From Natronohydrobacter sp. (GTDB lineage Bacteria; Pseudomonadota; Alphaproteobacteria; Rhodobacterales; Rhodobacteraceae): DNA of 64,000 bases. Each line of letters starts with the position of its first letter. The stretch's first letter is position 1. This document shows, one piece after another, positions 46,787 through 56,916 of this stretch. The position numbers and the translations under genes are program-made. Below the pieces are notes generated by a model. That model was not told the DNA's origin. It did no database searches and worked only from the letters and a program-made list of their open reading frames with translations. The stretch is from contig JAUVXF010000011.1 in NCBI GenBank assembly GCA_030603695.1, positions 1-64,000 of the forward strand, written 5' to 3'.

Positions 46787-47662
46787 TTAGCGTGTTGGAA
46801 CCGGCACATCACCCCGGTAATCGTAAAACCCGCGATTTGTCTTGCGGCCCAGCCAGCCGGCCTCGACATATTTGGTAAGCAGCGGGCAGGGGCGGTATTT
46901 GGTATCGGCCAGCCCGTCATGCAGCACATTCATAATGGCAAGGCAGGTATCCAGCCCGATGAAATCCGCCAGTTCCAGCGGCCCCATCGGGTGATTGGCC
47001 CCCAGTTTCAGCGATTCGTCTATGGATTTGACCGAACCCACCCCTTCATACAGCGTGTACACGGCCTCGTTGATCATGGGCATAAGGATACGGTTGACGA
47101 TGAAGGCAGGGAAATCTTCCGCACTCGCGGCAGTTTTGCCCAGTTTTTCCACCACGCCCAGCAGGGTTTTATAGGTTGGCTCATCCGTGGCGATGCCGCG
47201 GATCAATTCGACCAATTGCATGACAGGCACTGGGTTCATGAAGTGAAACCCCATAAACCGCTCTGGCCTGTCGGTGCGCGAGGCCAGCCGCGTGATGGAG
47301 ATGGACGAGGTGTTGGAGGTGAGGATTGTATGCGGGCCGATATGGGGCAGCAGATCCTCGAAAATCGCCTGTTTGACGGTTTCGCGCTCTGTTGCGGCCT
47401 CTATGATCAGATCAGACGGGCCAAGGTCGGCCAGCCGGGTGGTGGTGCGGATGCGCGCCATGGCGGCGGCTTTATCCTCTGCCGTGGTTTTCCCGCGCGA
47501 GACCTGGCGTTCAATGTTGCGGTCAATCAGCGCGACGGCCTTGGTCAACGCCTCTTCAGAGATGTCATTGAGAAGCACATCATAGCCCGCCAGCGCAAAT
47601 ATATGGGCAATGCCATTGCCCATCTGGCCTGCGCCCACCACACCGACTGTCTTGATGTCCAT
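46787..47662 (-). CDS. hbd: 3-Hydroxybutyryl-CoA dehydrogenase
   Basis: 291 residues. NAD-binding GAGQMGNGIAHIFA, SNTSSISITRLA, catalytic HFMNPVPVMQLVE. The length matches stand-alone 3-hydroxyacyl-CoA dehydrogenases that feed polyhydroxybutyrate or ethylmalonyl-CoA pathways. The start is preceded by CAGGAGAG. Confidence 0.93.
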   Translation of the reverse strand: MDIKTVGVVGAGQMGNGIAHIFALAGYDVLLNDISEEALTKAVALIDRNIERQVSRGKTTAEDKAAAMARIRTTTRLADLGPSDLIIEAATERETVKQAIFEDLLPHIGPHTILTSNTSSISITRLASRTDRPERFMGFHFMNPVPVMQLVELIRGIATDEPTYKTLLGVVEKLGKTAASAEDFPAFIVNRILMPMINEAVYTLYEGVGSVKSIDESLKLGANHPMGPLELADFIGLDTCLAIMNVLHDGLADTKYRPCPLLTKYVEAGWLGRKTNRGFYDYRGDVPVPTR

Positions 47663-47820
47663 TGCCCGGCTCTCCTGTATTGTCTGGCGCTGACCATAAG
47701 TCCGGGCGCGCATATTGTGCAAGTGCGAAAGCCTGCCCGCATTTATCACCTGACACAAGGTTTCGCTATTCGAGAGGCTGTGGGGGTGATTGGCCGTTAT
47801 GGGGGGGATGGGGACATTCA
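47663..47820. other. Upstream region of hbd
   Basis: Together with the repeat and the 47 bases beyond it, this is a 397-base gap. I see no gene here; it should contain the hbd promoter. An open antisense frame has no support. Confidence 0.4.
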
Positions 47821-48012
47821 CAAAGCCGCGCAGCGTCGGGCCGCGGTTCGGCGATCTGGCCTTGAGGCTATGTTACTTTATGGCGGCAATGTCCGAACGA
47901 AATCGAAGCTAAGCGCAGGTTGCAGCCAAATCGCCGTGCCGGGGGGCGGCCCTTTGAGGCGCGGCGGCCTTCGGCCTTGACTCCGCGCTTGGTGTTCAGC
48001 TCCAACGTCCCC
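47821..48012 (+). repeat. Dispersed intergenic repeat, copy B
   Basis: Inverted second copy of 21996-22187. Exact blocks are 47821-47847 (27 nt) and 47918-47952 (35 nt), with intermediate blocks such as GCGGCAATGTCCGAACGAAA. Here it lies between two tandem minus-strand genes (pcs and hbd), so it is not confined to convergent gaps. Confidence 0.85.
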
Positions 48013-48059
48013 CAACCGCTCGCAGCCGCCCTTCGCGCCGGTGCGGGCCATCGCCCAGC

Positions 48060-48752
48060 CTAGCGCCGCTCTGGTAGGATTTGCTGCAAGATGCCCACAC
48101 TCACCAGATACAGGCTTGTCACGATCAGCGCCCAGGTTACGGCAGCGGGCTGGCTGAAACTTTCCCATGCTGCCCAAGCGGCCAAGCCTGTCCAGACAAA
48201 GGCAATCGGCAGCGACAGGTTACGCCAGCGCATCGTGCGCACAGGGTGGATGAATTTCAGCGGTGTGAACATCGCGGCAGCCAGAAAGGCCACGATCCCC
48301 AGAATAATCCAAAACCCCGGCTGCGTGGCAAAAATCACAACTGCGGCCATGTTCCAGCAGGCAGGAAAGCCCTGAAACGAGTTGTCGGTCGTTTTCATCC
48401 GGGTATCGGCAAAATAGAGAACACTTGTGAATGTGATTACAATAATCGCAATCCAGCCGGTCCAGCCCGGCAAAAGCCCACTTTGAAACAGTGCGAAAGC
48501 GGGGATGAAAACATAGGTCAGGTAATCAATGATCAGATCCAGCAATTCGCCATTTATGGTGGGGGCATTGTGTTTCACATGATACCGCCGCGCCAGGGGG
48601 CCATCGATGCCATCCACGATGAAAGCCACGACCAGCCATAAAAACATCATCGCCCAATCGCCCTGCACCGCTTCCAACAAGGCCAGCATGGCAAAGACAG
48701 CGCCTGTTGCCGTGAAAAGATGCACGCCATAGGCTTTCATCCGATCATCCAT
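48060..48752 (-). CDS. pcs: Phosphatidylcholine synthase
   Basis: 230 residues, about eight hydrophobic segments. The CDP-alcohol phosphotransferase motif is present in its Pcs form (DGPLARR, then NGELLDLIIDY). Condenses choline with CDP-diacylglycerol. The set of organisms having this enzyme fits an alphaproteobacterium. Confidence 0.9.
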   Translation of the reverse strand: MDDRMKAYGVHLFTATGAVFAMLALLEAVQGDWAMMFLWLVVAFIVDGIDGPLARRYHVKHNAPTINGELLDLIIDYLTYVFIPAFALFQSGLLPGWTGWIAIIVITFTSVLYFADTRMKTTDNSFQGFPACWNMAAVVIFATQPGFWIILGIVAFLAAAMFTPLKFIHPVRTMRWRNLSLPIAFVWTGLAAWAAWESFSQPAAVTWALIVTSLYLVSVGILQQILPERR

Positions 48753-48803
48753 GCTGGTCTTTCCTTTCTTGGCGGTTGTCTGGCGGCAATGCCCGCGCCT
48801 GAG

Positions 48804-49742
48804 TCATAAATGCGCGCGGGGATGGGCGGTTTTGTAGATTTCCATCAACTGCCCGGTATCTATTGCGGTGTAAACCTGTGTCGATTGCAAACTGGCATGG
48901 CCCAGCAATTCCTGTATTGCGCGCAAATCACCCCCGGCGGCAAGCAGATGCGTGGCGAAGGAATGGCGCAGCGCATGAGGGGTGGCGGTGGCGGGCAAGC
49001 CCAGTTGCAGGCGTGTGCTTTCCATCACTTTGGCCATATGGCGCCGGTTCAGCGGGCCGCCGCGGCTGGCGCGAAACAATGCGCTGTCGGGGGTTATTAC
49101 ATGGGGGCAGGCGCGCAGATAGGCGCTTATCGCTATGCGCGCCACCGGCAAAAGGGGCACATCCCGTTCGCGCCCGCCCTTGCCGTGAATGCGCAGGCTG
49201 TCGCCCAAAGGCAGCGCGCTTGCGGTTAGCGCCAGTGCCTCGGATATGCGCAGCCCGCAGCCGTAAAGCAGGGTAACAACCGCCGCATCGCGCAGCCCTT
49301 CCCAATCGCTGCGCGTTTGCAGTGGCACCAGCGCGATCACATCGCGCGCGGCCTGTTCGTTCAGAGGGCGGGGCAGGGTGCGGGCATATTTGGGCGCGCG
49401 TGTGGCCAGAATGGCGGAAATATCAAAGCCTTCGCGCTCTGCCAGCCAGCGTGCGAAACTTTTGACGGCGGACAGTTTGCGCGCAAGTGTGCGGCTGCCA
49501 ATACCCCCCGCGCGTTCCTGCGCCATCCATGCGCGCATGTCGCTTTGTCCAAGCTGGCCGATCTGGCCAATCCCGCCTGCGCCGCCCAGATGCGCTGCCA
49601 GAAACCCCAGAAATTGTCCAACATCATGGGCATAGGCCGCAACGGTATGCTCTGACGCGCCATCCAGCGCTGTCAGCCCGCCAAGCCAGGTTTGCAGTGC
49701 ATCGCGCTGCGCCGCGCTTGGCAAAGCACGCGGCGCGCTCAT
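48804..49742 (-). CDS. xerC: Tyrosine recombinase XerC
   Basis: 312 residues. SAM-like core-binding N-terminus and catalytic residues in order: R in YGCGLRISEAL, K in GKGGRERDVP, HALRHSFATHL, GH in LGHASLQSTQVY with the final tyrosine. Resolves chromosome dimers with XerD at dif. Not part of a mobile element here. Its start overlaps the DUF484 stop by four bases. Confidence 0.93.
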   Translation of the reverse strand: MSAPRALPSAAQRDALQTWLGGLTALDGASEHTVAAYAHDVGQFLGFLAAHLGGAGGIGQIGQLGQSDMRAWMAQERAGGIGSRTLARKLSAVKSFARWLAEREGFDISAILATRAPKYARTLPRPLNEQAARDVIALVPLQTRSDWEGLRDAAVVTLLYGCGLRISEALALTASALPLGDSLRIHGKGGRERDVPLLPVARIAISAYLRACPHVITPDSALFRASRGGPLNRRHMAKVMESTRLQLGLPATATPHALRHSFATHLLAAGGDLRAIQELLGHASLQSTQVYTAIDTGQLMEIYKTAHPRAHL

Positions 49743-50455
49743 GCCAGCCAGCGCCGCATTGCCCTTTCAAAAATCCCGGCAAAGAAGGCCAGAAGGTCTG
49801 TGCCTTGGCCGGGCTTGAACATATGCGGATTTTCCGAGGCCATGACCAGCATACCCCCCATGCGCCCTGTGCCCAGATCCAGCCGCATGCAGGCCTCTGA
49901 CCGCAGATCGGAGATGCGCGCGCCATAGAGCACATCTGTCTGAGGAATTGCCTGGCGCAGCACCACTTGCCGCGAGGTCGGGCCGCGCTGGGAACTCATA
50001 TAGGTTTCGGCAAAACCGGGGCGCATGATGCACAGCACATCCGAAATCCGCTCCAGCGCCGGGTCTGGCGCGGCGTCTGGGCTTTCCAGCACCAGTTTCA
50101 CCGCATCGACATTCAGAATCTGCGCCACATCACCGCCCAGATTGCGCAAGAATTCCTCAAATTTCTCTGGGTCAAGCATGCGCAAAATGGCGCGGTGAAT
50201 CTGGTTGGTGCCCGACAGGTTTTCATACGCCGCCGCGATCACGGCGCGGTGGGTTTCTTCCAGCCTGTCAAGGCGCGCTTCAAGCCGCTCCATGGCCAGC
50301 CCGCGCAGATCGATGATATTGTCCCCCATGCCGCGCTCGCTGGCTGCAACCAGCGTGCGCATGAGATCCTTGTCATCAAGGATCAAGGTGGGATCGGCCA
50401 GTATAGTGGCGCGGAATTCTTCGGCCTGATCGGGCCGCAGGGCGGTTCCTGTCAT
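49739..50455 (-). CDS. DUF484 family protein
   Basis: 238 residues. A coiled region (MERLEARLDRLEETHRAVI) followed by a GAF-like C-terminal domain (LGTGRMGGMLVMASENPHMF). DUF484 proteins often precede xerC in proteobacteria; their role is unknown. The start MTGTALRPDQAEEF was chosen over a longer frame. Confidence 0.88.
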   Translation of the reverse strand: MTGTALRPDQAEEFRATILADPTLILDDKDLMRTLVAASERGMGDNIIDLRGLAMERLEARLDRLEETHRAVIAAAYENLSGTNQIHRAILRMLDPEKFEEFLRNLGGDVAQILNVDAVKLVLESPDAAPDPALERISDVLCIMRPGFAETYMSSQRGPTSRQVVLRQAIPQTDVLYGARISDLRSEACMRLDLGTGRMGGMLVMASENPHMFKPGQGTDLLAFFAGIFERAMRRWLA

Positions 50456-50514
50456 GGGTATGCCTGTCCGTTGACTGCTCTGTTTTGATGTTCTTTGGCG
50501 GACTATAGCAAAGG

Positions 50515-51168
50515 TTACAGGATTTTTTGACCTGTTTTTTCCCAATCCTTCATGAATTGTGCCAGACCGGCATCTGTCAGCGGGTGGAAGGCCAGCTTGC
50601 GGATCACTTCGGGCGGGGCTGTCATGACATCCGCGCCAATGCGCGCAACATCCAGCACATGATTGACAGACCGGATAGAGGCCGCAAGGATCTGCGTCTC
50701 ATAGCCGTAATTGTCATAGACAACGCGAATATCTTCAATCAGCTCCATTCCGTCCAGCCCGATATCATCCAGACGCCCGACGAAGGGCGAAATGAAGGTC
50801 GCGCCCGCTTTGGCCGCCAGAAGCGCCTGATTGGCGCTGAAACACAGGGTGACATTTACCATCTTGCCTTCGCCCGTCAGCACTTTGCAGGCTTTCAGCC
50901 CGTCCCATGTCAGGGGCAGTTTGACAGTGATATTGGGCGCGATTTCGGCCAGCTTGCGGCCTTCGGCGATCATGGCCTCGGCCTCTAGCGCGACCACTTC
51001 GGCAGAAACCGGGCCATTCACGATTTCGCAAATCTCGCGCGTGACTTCGATAATGTCGCGCCCGGATTTCAAGATGATCGAGGGATTGGTCGTTACCCCG
51101 TCCACCATGCCCAGATCATTGAGTTCCCGGATTGCGGCGACATCGGCGCTATCGACAAAGAATTTCAT
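50515..51168 (-). CDS. fsa: Transaldolase / fructose-6-phosphate aldolase-like
   Basis: 217 residues of the short transaldolase family. [24 protein letters not shown], and the Schiff-base lysine in [11 protein letters not shown]. Whether it is a transaldolase (pentose phosphate pathway) or an F6P aldolase cannot be decided from sequence alone. Confidence 0.9.
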   Translation of the reverse strand: MKFFVDSADVAAIRELNDLGMVDGVTTNPSIILKSGRDIIEVTREICEIVNGPVSAEVVALEAEAMIAEGRKLAEIAPNITVKLPLTWDGLKACKVLTGEGKMVNVTLCFSANQALLAAKAGATFISPFVGRLDDIGLDGMELIEDIRVVYDNYGYETQILAASIRSVNHVLDVARIGADVMTAPPEVIRKLAFHPLTDAGLAQFMKDWEKTGQKIL

Positions 51169-51246
51169 TTCTTACCCCTTCGGCTTGCAGCTTGTTTACG
51201 CCCGCGTCATACCTGAAGCGTCGCTGCACAGGAACCCCCCTTTGCC

Positions 51247-53451
51247 ATGTCACAGCCTGATTGCCCGGAGTTTTATGACCAAGGCAGCCCCTGCGGGGTG
51301 CTGACCGCAGAGCCTTTGGGCCGTGTGCTGGATTACCTTGCGCCAGAGGGCGGGGTTTGGCTGGGGGGCTTTGTGGAAGTGCCTTTGGGGCCGCGCCGGG
51401 TGGTGGGGGTGGTCTGGGGCCGGGCCGAGGGGCGCGTGGCCCGCGCGAAGCTTCGCCCTGTGATCCGCGTGCTGGATGCAGCCCCCATGCGGGCCGAATT
51501 GCGCGAATTTCTGGCGCGTGTGGCGGAATATACCCTTACCCCTTTGCCCGCGATGCTGCGCCTTGCAACCCGCGTGCCCGATCTGGGGCAGGGGCCTGCC
51601 ATGCGAAAACTGCTCTATCCCGGCGCGCAGATGCCAGAGCGGATGACACAGGCGCGCGAAAAGGTGATGGCTGTTTGCGCAGCCTATGGGGGCGCGGGGC
51701 TGACAGCGGGGGAACTGGCACAGGGGGCAGGGGTCAGTGCCGGGGTGGTGCGCGGGCTGGTGCAGGCCGGTGCGCTGCTGGAACGCGAAGCGCCGCGCGA
51801 CCAGCCCTATCCGCCGCTAGACCCTTCGCGCGCGGGCCACGGCCTGACGCCGGATCAGACGCAGGCGGCGGCGGTGCTGTGCGCAGGTGTGCAGGCCGGG
51901 CGCTATGGCACAACGCTTCTGAAGGGCGTGACAGGTTCCGGCAAGACCGAGGTGTATCTGGAGGCCGTTGCTGCCTGCCTTGCACAGGGCCGTCAGGCGC
52001 TGGTGCTCTTGCCCGAAATCGCGCTGAGCGCGGAATTTCTGACGCGGGTTGAAGCGCGCTTTGGCGCGCGCCCTGCCGAATGGCATTCCGGCGTCACACT
52101 CAGCGAGCGGCGGCGCTGCTGGCATATGGTCGCGCGCGGGGAGGCGCAACTGGTGGTTGGCGCGCGTTCGGCGCTGTTCCTGCCGTTTCGCGATCTGGGC
52201 CTGATCGTGGTGGATGAGGAACATGACAGTTCCTACAAGCAGGAAGAGGGGGTTCTTTACAATGCCCGCGATATGGCCGTTTTGCGCGCGGCCATGGCGG
52301 GGGCGCAGGTGGTGCTTGCCTCTGCCACGCCCTCGCTGGAAACATGGGCCAATGCGCAGGCGGGCAAATATGCCCGCCTTGATCTGGCCGCGCGCTTTGG
52401 CCCCAATACCTTGCCGGATATGCGCGCAATCGATCTGCGCGCAGAAGACATGCCCACGGGGCGCTGGATTGCACCCACGCTGCAAGCGGCGGTCACAGCG
52501 CGGCTGGCAGAGGGGGAGCAGGCGCTTTTATTCCTCAATCGGCGCGGATATGCGCCGCTGACAGTCTGCCGCGCCTGTGGCCATCAGATTGAATGTTCGG
52601 AATGTGATGCGCGCATGGTAGAGCATCGTTTCCTGAAACGGTTGGTCTGTCATCAATGCGGGGCCTCGCGGGCGATGCCAGAGACCTGCCCTTCTTGTGG
52701 CGCCGCAGACAGGCTGGCCCCCGTTGGCCCAGGTGTCGAGCGGCTGGAAGAAGAGGCGCGCGCGCTCTGGCCTCAGGCGCGGGTAGCGGTGCTGTCATCC
52801 GATCTCTTCGGCTCTGCCCGTGCGCTGAAAGAGCAGATTGCCACCATTGCCAGCGGGCAGGCGGATATCATCATCGGCACGCAGATCGTAGCCAAGGGCC
52901 ATAACTTTCCTGGCCTGACACTGGTGGGGGTGATAGATGCCGATCTGGGCCTGTCCGGGTCTGACCTGCGCGCGGCAGAGCGGGTGTTTCAACTGGTGCG
53001 GCAGGTTTCTGGCCGGGCCGGGCGGGCCGAAAAGCCGGGGGTTGCGCTGATCCAGACCAGCCAGCCCGAACACCCTGTTATCCGCGCGATCCTGTCGGGC
53101 GCGGAAGAGGAATTCTGGCACAGCGAGGCCGCGCAGCGGCAGGCTTTGGCCATGCCCCCTTATGGGCGGCTGGCCGGGATTGTGATCTCGGCCCCGGAAC
53201 TGGAACCCGCCTTTGCGCTGGGTCAGGCGCTGGCGCAGGCGGATGGGCCTTTGCGCGCGATTGGCGCACAGGTTTTTGGCCCTGCGCCAGCCCCCATTGC
53301 CCGCATTCGCGGGCGCCACCGGGTGCGCCTGCTGGTCAAGGCGCCCAAAGCCGCGCCCTTGCAAAGCGCGCTTGGCGTGTGGTTGCGCCCCCACAAGCTG
53401 CGGGGCGATTTGCGGCTGGCCGTGGATATAGACCCGCAAAGCTTTTTCTAA
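51247..53451 (+). CDS. priA: Primosomal helicase PriA
   Basis: 734 residues. Walker [13 protein letters not shown] (~226), DEEH-type Walker B (~322), an eight-cysteine zinc domain at ~440-490 ([26 protein letters not shown]), and motifs V-VI in [14 protein letters not shown] and [14 protein letters not shown]. Restarts stalled replication forks. Confidence 0.96.
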   Translation: MSQPDCPEFYDQGSPCGVLTAEPLGRVLDYLAPEGGVWLGGFVEVPLGPRRVVGVVWGRAEGRVARAKLRPVIRVLDAAPMRAELREFLARVAEYTLTPLPAMLRLATRVPDLGQGPAMRKLLYPGAQMPERMTQAREKVMAVCAAYGGAGLTAGELAQGAGVSAGVVRGLVQAGALLEREAPRDQPYPPLDPSRAGHGLTPDQTQAAAVLCAGVQAGRYGTTLLKGVTGSGKTEVYLEAVAACLAQGRQALVLLPEIALSAEFLTRVEARFGARPAEWHSGVTLSERRRCWHMVARGEAQLVVGARSALFLPFRDLGLIVVDEEHDSSYKQEEGVLYNARDMAVLRAAMAGAQVVLASATPSLETWANAQAGKYARLDLAARFGPNTLPDMRAIDLRAEDMPTGRWIAPTLQAAVTARLAEGEQALLFLNRRGYAPLTVCRACGHQIECSECDARMVEHRFLKRLVCHQCGASRAMPETCPSCGAADRLAPVGPGVERLEEEARALWPQARVAVLSSDLFGSARALKEQIATIASGQADIIIGTQIVAKGHNFPGLTLVGVIDADLGLSGSDLRAAERVFQLVRQVSGRAGRAEKPGVALIQTSQPEHPVIRAILSGAEEEFWHSEAAQRQALAMPPYGRLAGIVISAPELEPAFALGQALAQADGPLRAIGAQVFGPAPAPIARIRGRHRVRLLVKAPKAAPLQSALGVWLRPHKLRGDLRLAVDIDPQSFF

Positions 53452-53512
53452 TCCGGTTGCATCGGGCGCAATCGGGGTTATCTCTGGCGCAACAGAGCGA
53501 AGGAGAGACAGC

Positions 53513-54163
53513 ATGTTCGGATTTGGCGCTGATAAAACCCGCATGATACCCCAAGCCGAGGCTTTGGCCGGGCGCGCAACCCCGCTGGCCACGGCCGAGA
53601 CACATGCCATTTCTGGCCGCCCCCTGAAAGCGCCTGTGCCCGATGGCATGGCAGAGGCCCTGTTCGGTATGGGCTGTTTCTGGGGGGTGGAGCGGATTTT
53701 CTGGCAAACCCCCGGTATCTGGCTGACAATGGTGGGCTATGCGGGCGGCTATACCCCGAACCCAACCTATCAGGAAGTGTGCACGGGCAAGACCGGCCAT
53801 AACGAGGTGGTGCGCGTGATCTTTGATCCTGCGACCCTCAGCTATGAGGCGCTGTTGCAGAAATTCTGGGAAAACCATGACCCGACCCAAGGCATGCGGC
53901 AGGGCAATGACCGGGGCACGCAATACCGCTCTGGGATTTATTGCTACAGCGCGGCCCAGCAGCAGGCCGCAGAGGCCAGCCGCACCGCCTATGGCGGACG
54001 GCTGCAAGCTGCGGGCTATGGTGCGGTGACAACGGAAATCCTGCCTGCGCCAGAGTTTTTTTATGCAGAGGATTACCATCAGCAATATCTGCACAAAAAC
54101 CCGCAAGGCTATTGCGGGATTGGCGGCACAGGTGTGACCTGCCCGATCGGGCTGAGCGCCTGA
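53513..54163 (+). CDS. msrA: Peptide methionine sulfoxide reductase A
   Basis: 216 residues. Active-site [36 protein letters not shown], and the resolving cysteine region near [13 protein letters not shown]. An N-terminal extension of about 45 residues has no clear signal. Repairs oxidised methionine. Confidence 0.94.
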   Translation: MFGFGADKTRMIPQAEALAGRATPLATAETHAISGRPLKAPVPDGMAEALFGMGCFWGVERIFWQTPGIWLTMVGYAGGYTPNPTYQEVCTGKTGHNEVVRVIFDPATLSYEALLQKFWENHDPTQGMRQGNDRGTQYRSGIYCYSAAQQQAAEASRTAYGGRLQAAGYGAVTTEILPAPEFFYAEDYHQQYLHKNPQGYCGIGGTGVTCPIGLSA

Positions 54164-54172
54164 AACGCGCGC

Positions 54173-54202
54173 GGGGCGTGACCTGCACCAAGGGCACGCC
54201 CC
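54173..54202. other. Hairpin after msrA
   Basis: GGGGCGTG pairs with CACGCCCC around 14 bases, 10 bases after the msrA stop. The right arm is the start of the G-quadruplex motif, so the two structures exclude each other. Confidence 0.45.
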
Positions 54203-54214
54203 ACCCACCCACCC
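54199..54214 (-). other. Four-tract G-quadruplex motif
   Basis: On the minus strand this reads GGGTGGGTGGGTGGGG: four G runs with single-T loops, the most stable kind of parallel quadruplex. It lies 127 bases before the PrmA-like start. Confidence 0.75.
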
Positions 54215-54340
54215 GCGCGCCCTTGCCACAGTTCACGCGCCCAGCGCGCGGGTGCTTCGCCTTGGCCGTGGTTTTGCTTGACCGGGCCACGCCCTGCCAG
54301 TATCGCGGCGCGTAACCCAGCCACAGAAAGCCGCGCGCCC

Positions 54341-55207
54341 ATGCCCACCTATACCGCCATCACCAAACTCACCTCTTCCGAGGAAGCCTATGCATTGTCC
54401 GAGGCCATGGAAAACATGACGCCAGAGCCGATGGGCGTGGGGGTGTTCGAGATGGAAGACGGCTCCGGCCTATGGGAAGTGGGGGGCTATTTCACCGATG
54501 CCCCTGACGAGATAGAGCTGTTGGTTCTGGCGCAAGCCTTCGGGGCGCAGCCTTTCATTGTGTCGGAATTGCCCGAAATCGACTGGGTGGCCAAAGTGCG
54601 CCGCGATCTTTCGCCGGTGGAGGCGGGGCGGTTTTTTGTCTATGGCAGCCATGATGCCGACAAATTGCCAGAGGGGCGCGTGGGCCTGTTGATCGAGGCC
54701 TCTATGGCCTTTGGCACGGGCCATCACGGCACAACCCTTGGCTGTCTGCGCGCGTTGGACAGGCTGGATACCGAAGGGTTCCGGGGCCGCAAGGTGGCCG
54801 ATATCGGCTGCGGCACGGCTGTGCTTGCGATGGGGGCCGCGAAAATCTGGCCCGATCCTGTGCTGGCCAGCGATATAGATGCAATCGCCGTAGAGGTGGC
54901 CGAGGCCAATATCGCGGCCAATGCGCTGGAAGGCCGCGTGACCTGTCTGGAAGCGACAGGGTTTGATCACCCTGTCTTGCAGGCTGCTGCGCCATTTGAT
55001 CTGGTCTTTGCCAATATCCTGATGGGGCCACTTGTCGCGCTGGCCCCTGATATGGGCCGTGTGATCGGGCAGGGGGGCTATGCTATCTTGTCGGGCCTGT
55101 TGGTGGAACAGGCGGAAACGGTTTTGGCCGCCTATCTGGATGCCGGTTTCAGCCTGCATTACCGCGAAGATATCGGGGAATGGGCCACGCTGACGCTGCG
55201 CCGCTAG
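54341..55207 (+). CDS. prmA: Ribosomal protein L11 methyltransferase-like
   Basis: 288 residues. SAM motif VADIGCGTAVLAMGAAK, then FANILMGPL, the PrmA pattern. The N-terminal ~100 residues correspond to the L11-binding domain. Methylates ribosomal protein L11 if the assignment is right. Confidence 0.9.
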   Translation: MPTYTAITKLTSSEEAYALSEAMENMTPEPMGVGVFEMEDGSGLWEVGGYFTDAPDEIELLVLAQAFGAQPFIVSELPEIDWVAKVRRDLSPVEAGRFFVYGSHDADKLPEGRVGLLIEASMAFGTGHHGTTLGCLRALDRLDTEGFRGRKVADIGCGTAVLAMGAAKIWPDPVLASDIDAIAVEVAEANIAANALEGRVTCLEATGFDHPVLQAAAPFDLVFANILMGPLVALAPDMGRVIGQGGYAILSGLLVEQAETVLAAYLDAGFSLHYREDIGEWATLTLRR

Positions 55208-55420
55208 GGCCATGTTCCGGGGCGGTTTGTCTTGCTGAGTGCCGATGATGCTGGTGCGTCTGCCGTGTCTGTAATTGCGGTAATACCCCTGCCTGACCTT
55301 GAAAAGCCTTGGGCTTGGCCCTGTGCGGGAAGGCAAGTTTTGGCCCGTCCCGCCCATGCTGCCGTTTTTTTGCCAAAATCTTGCTATAGCGTTTACCATG
55401 TCGCAGCATGGGGCAATTGA

Positions 55421-55921
55421 ATGTCGGTAGATCAGAGAACCGAATTTGAAGAGCGGCGGCTGCAACTGATGCGCAAGCATTTTGAGAGTGGCCCGCTTGC
55501 GAAAGCCTATTACCGCAAAAGAAGGCGCAACATATTGGGCGGTTTTCTGGGCAGTATGGTTCTTCTGATGCTGGGGCTGTTGCTTCTGAAGAGTTTTATG
55601 ATCGCCTATGAGGGGCAAGCGGGCTATGCGCGGATAGTTGCGCCGGCACTGGCAGGGCAAGCCGAGAATGGTTTGGCTGTGCAGCTGCTGGGGCCAGACC
55701 CCATTTCGACAGAGATCGCCGCGGCACTGGCGCCAATTCTGCCCCGGCGCGCGCCTGTCGCTCTACCAGTGCAACTTGAAGAGCAAGCCCCCATCCTGGA
55801 TGCGGATGCCGCCGCCAGCCCAGGCGCGGATAGCCAAGACCCAAGCCCGCAAAACGGCGCTCTCACCGCGCCCTCCTCAGAATTGGCCCGTCCTCGCGCC
55901 GTCCTGCAACTGACGGAATGA
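55421..55921 (+). CDS. Single-pass membrane protein of unknown function
   Basis: 166 residues. A charged N-terminus (EERRLQLMRKHFESGPLAKA), one membrane helix (GSMVLLMLGLLLLKSF) and a proline/alanine-rich C-terminal tail. No family recognised. It ends at a strong terminator. Confidence 0.7.
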   Translation: MSVDQRTEFEERRLQLMRKHFESGPLAKAYYRKRRRNILGGFLGSMVLLMLGLLLLKSFMIAYEGQAGYARIVAPALAGQAENGLAVQLLGPDPISTEIAAALAPILPRRAPVALPVQLEEQAPILDADAAASPGADSQDPSPQNGALTAPSSELARPRAVLQLTE

Positions 55922-55947
55922 AAAAGCCGCCCCATGGGGCGGCTTTT
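55922..55947. terminator. Bidirectional intrinsic terminator
   Basis: A perfect palindrome: AAAAGCCGCCCC pairs with GGGGCGGCTTTT. The A and T ends let it serve both the plus-strand membrane gene and the minus-strand DUF1127 gene. Confidence 0.88.
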
Positions 55948-55972
55948 GCAAAACATCGGTCAATAGCGGCGC

Positions 55973-56182
55973 TTAGCGCCCGCGTTTTACCACGATCTCG
56001 ATATCCGAGCGGCTCAGGCCGATATCGGCAAGCTCGCGGTCGGTCAGGCCGTTCAATTCACGGCGGGTAATGCGTTCGTCGTTCCAGGTCTTGAGGGTGG
56101 CGATCAATGCGCCAAGCGACAGGCCCTGGAAACCGGCGAGCACTTGTTCCGTATGGGTACGGCTATGTGCGTAGAAGGTCAT
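55973..56182 (-). CDS. DUF1127 small protein
   Basis: 69 residues. The C-terminal half has the DUF1127 pattern (WNDERITRRELNGLTDRELADIGLSRSDI). Some members act in phosphate or RNA-related regulation; the role here is unknown. The second ATG (56182) is used because GGAG lies six bases before it; the first gives 73 residues. Confidence 0.85.
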   Translation of the reverse strand: MTFYAHSRTHTEQVLAGFQGLSLGALIATLKTWNDERITRRELNGLTDRELADIGLSRSDIEIVVKRGR

Positions 56183-56220
56183 TTTGGTCTCCATGGGTGG
56201 TGTTTTCAAACCGCCTGCAT

Positions 56221-56251
56221 TTTATGCGGTCAGGATGCAGATACGCATAAA
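56221..56251. promoter_or_regulatory. Inverted repeat between DUF1127 and ruvC
   Basis: TTTATGCG and CGCATAAA, eight bases each, 15 apart, between two divergent genes. It could be an operator. It is not a LexA box of the type known in alphaproteobacteria (GTTC-N7-GTTC). Confidence 0.35.
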
Positions 56252-56412
56252 TCATCCGCAGGAGTAGAATGATAAAACGCAAGGCCAGTATGCAGCGGCA
56301 GCATAGCTGACTGGGGCAGAAAAACCGCGCCCCAGATGGAAGGGCTTGGCAGATGTTCGCTTTTCGTGCTACTTCTTGGCCGAAGCAGAAATATCTGAAA
56401 TCCGGGGCAGTT

Positions 56413-56916
56413 ATGCGCGTAATTGGTATCGACCCAGGCTTGCGCAACCTTGGCTGGGGGGTGATAGAGGCAGATGGAAGCCGCTTGCGCCATGTGGCCA
56501 ATGGGGTGTGCCATTCGGATGCCACGGCCACATTGGCCGCGCGGCTGTTGGATTTGCACCAGCAACTGACGCGTGTTGTGGCCCAGTTTCAGCCCATGAC
56601 AGCGGCGGTAGAGCAAACTTTCGTCAATAAAGACGCAGTCGCCACGCTGAAGCTTGGTTCGGCGCGCGGCATAGCGCTTCTGGTTCCGGCCCAGGCGGGG
56701 CTGGAGGTGGGGGAATATGCGCCCAATGCCGTGAAAAAAGCTGTGGTGGGTGTGGGCAAGGCCGCGAAAGAGCAGGTGGAACATATGGTGCGCATGCAGC
56801 TTCCCGGCGTGCAGATTGCCGGGCCGGATGCGGCCGATGCCTTGGCAATTGCCATTTGCCATGCCTTTCATGCACAATCGGCACGCGCCTTGGCGTTGGG
56901 GGGGTATCGGACATGA
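56413..56916 (+). CDS. ruvC: Holliday junction resolvase RuvC
   Basis: 167 residues. Acidic catalytic residues in [21 protein letters not shown] and [12 protein letters not shown]. Cuts Holliday junctions after RuvAB branch migration. First of a ruvC-ruvA-ruvB operon; overlaps ruvA (ATGA). Confidence 0.97.
   Translation: MRVIGIDPGLRNLGWGVIEADGSRLRHVANGVCHSDATATLAARLLDLHQQLTRVVAQFQPMTAAVEQTFVNKDAVATLKLGSARGIALLVPAQAGLEVGEYAPNAVKKAVVGVGKAAKEQVEHMVRMQLPGVQIAGPDAADALAIAICHAFHAQSARALALGGYRT

Noticed and set aside
47878-48177. 99-codon frame in repeat copy B
   Set aside because: Overlaps the pcs 3' end in another frame and has no start context.
48779-48799. Possible third copy of the repeat (GGCGGCAATG)
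   Set aside because: Only about ten bases match; the rest differs.
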